From contig NZ_JACCPY010000003.1 in the NCBI RefSeq assembly GCF_013426975.1, positions 1-64,000 of the forward strand: a stretch of 64,000 bases of DNA, given 5' to 3'. The position numbers and the translations under genes were made by a program. Source of the DNA: Sphaerotilus sulfidivorans (GTDB lineage Bacteria; Pseudomonadota; Gammaproteobacteria; Burkholderiales; Burkholderiaceae_C). Shown piece by piece: positions 63,276-64,000 of this stretch. The notes below the pieces were generated by a model. The model ran no database searches, was not told the DNA's origin, and saw only the letters and a list, made by a program, of their open reading frames with translations. How positions within the stretch are numbered: the stretch's first letter is position 1; every line of letters starts with the position of its first letter.

Positions 63276-64000
63276 ATGAGCTTTTCGACCCTGGGCCTGA
63301 ACGAGGCCATCCTGCAAGCCGTCACCGCTGCCGGCTACGAGAACCCGACCGACGTGCAGGCGCAGACCATTCCCGCCGCGATGACCGGTGCGGATCTGCG
63401 CGTGTGCTCCAACACCGGCAGCGGCAAGACCGCCGCCTTCGTGCTGCCGGCACTCGAGCGCGTGCTGGCCGCCCGCGAGGCCAATCCGGCCGCGAGCCGC
63501 CGCCCGCTGCGCGGTCAGCCGCCGCAAGGTCCGCGCGTGCTGGTGCTGGCCCCGACCCGCGAGCTGGCCATCCAGGTCTCCAAGGCCGCGGTGACCTACG
63601 GCAGCCACATCCCGCACCTGAAGGTCGCCACCGTCGTCGGCGGCGTGCCCTACGGCGCCCAGCTGGCCGCGCTGCGTGGCCCGATCGATCTGCTGATCGC
63701 CACCCCGGGCCGCCTGATCGACCACCTCGACAGCGGCAAGGCCATCCTGGGCCAGGTCGAGATGCTGATCCTGGACGAAGCCGACCGCATGCTGGACATG
63801 GGCTTCATCGAGGACATCGAGCGCATCGCCGAATCCCTGCCGGCCGGCCGCCAGACCGTGATGGTCAGCGCGACCTTCGCCGGTCAGGTCGGTCGCCTGG
63901 CCGACCAGATCCTGAAGGACGATGCCCAGCGCATCGAGGTCGCCAACCACACCGACAGCCACGCCAACATCGAGCAGCAGCTGCTGTGGGCCGATGACCT
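63276..64000 (+). CDS. DEAD-box ATP-dependent RNA helicase (RhlE/SrmB-like), N-terminal part
   Basis: The first 241 residues of an RNA helicase that remodels RNA during ribosome assembly or decay. Visible motifs are the Q-motif region (FSTLGLNEAILQAVTAAGYE), motif I SNTGSGKTAA, motif Ia APTRELAIQV, motif Ib ATPGRLIDHL, motif II LDEADRMLDMGF and motif III SATF. The second RecA domain and C-terminal tail lie beyond the window, so the subfamily cannot be settled. The ATG at 63276 gives the standard MSF start; its Shine-Dalgarno is weak and lies close to a hairpin. Confidence 0.94.
   Translation, partial: MSFSTLGLNEAILQAVTAAGYENPTDVQAQTIPAAMTGADLRVCSNTGSGKTAAFVLPALERVLAAREANPAASRRPLRGQPPQGPRVLVLAPTRELAIQVSKAAVTYGSHIPHLKVATVVGGVPYGAQLAALRGPIDLLIATPGRLIDHLDSGKAILGQVEMLILDEADRMLDMGFIEDIERIAESLPAGRQTVMVSATFAGQVGRLADQILKDDAQRIEVANHTDSHANIEQQLLWADD

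Overview
The window is GC-rich, gene-dense bacterial chromosome with no insertion sequences, phage genes or CRISPR. Several markers point to a betaproteobacterium of the order Burkholderiales: tRNA-Val beside ppiD, EF-P with Arg32 beside EarP, a minCDE cluster, rpsU-yqeY, a PEP-CTERM protein and a PQQ-alcohol-catabolism cluster. A relative of Leptothrix/Sphaerotilus or another Rubrivivax-group genus fits, but the genus is inference.

Layout. 1-5.7 kb is housekeeping (ppiD partial, tRNA-Val, pgsA, uvrC, earP, efp). 5.7-8.9 kb is one accessory gene, a phospholipase-D-like/SF2 helicase. 8.9-9.3 kb is a PhnA-like protein. 9.3-23 kb is a PQQ-linked alcohol catabolism accessory region. In it, a ten-gene minus-strand chain encodes a PqqB-like protein, an ABC exporter with its binding protein and beta-propeller, an ExbB/ExbD-like pair, two small envelope proteins and a Bug-type solute binder. 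A divergent degenerate metallohydrolase, an AcoR-like sigma-54 activator, cytochrome c-550 PedF and a MoxJ-like binding protein follow. I see two strong sigma-54 promoters, each with a similar dyad about 115-120 bp upstream. The quinoprotein dehydrogenase and pqqACDE are not in the window.

23-46 kb is mixed core and signalling content: a flavoprotein, rpsU, yqeY, a two-component system, queF, an ArsC-like protein, AlkC, a class A PBP whose transpeptidase motifs are lost, a BamE-like lipoprotein, CapA, minCDE, an ABC exporter, YgiQ, an AhpD-like protein, a PEP-CTERM protein and a GGDEF-EAL protein.

46.2-57.8 kb is an eight-gene exopolysaccharide locus that matches no standard Pel, Pga, Bcs or Alg gene order I know. 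It encodes a processive GT2, a membrane-anchored bactofilin-like beta-helix protein, two paralogous NodB-type deacetylase-like proteins, UDP-GlcNAc 2-epimerase, a YaiO-like barrel, a polytopic membrane protein and an alpha-toroid protein. It is the best candidate for an undescribed system, possibly making a deacetylated amino-sugar polymer or sheath. 57.9-64 kb holds DUF1232, S4, Tim44-like, diguanylate cyclase, FMN split-barrel, MscS and MgsA genes and the start of a DEAD-box helicase.

A recurring regulatory theme is that at least seven genes (pgsA, uvrC, earP, the flavoprotein gene, queF, alkC, the S4 gene) have a -10-like hexamer exactly 6-7 nt before the start codon and no Shine-Dalgarno, which suggests leaderless mRNAs.
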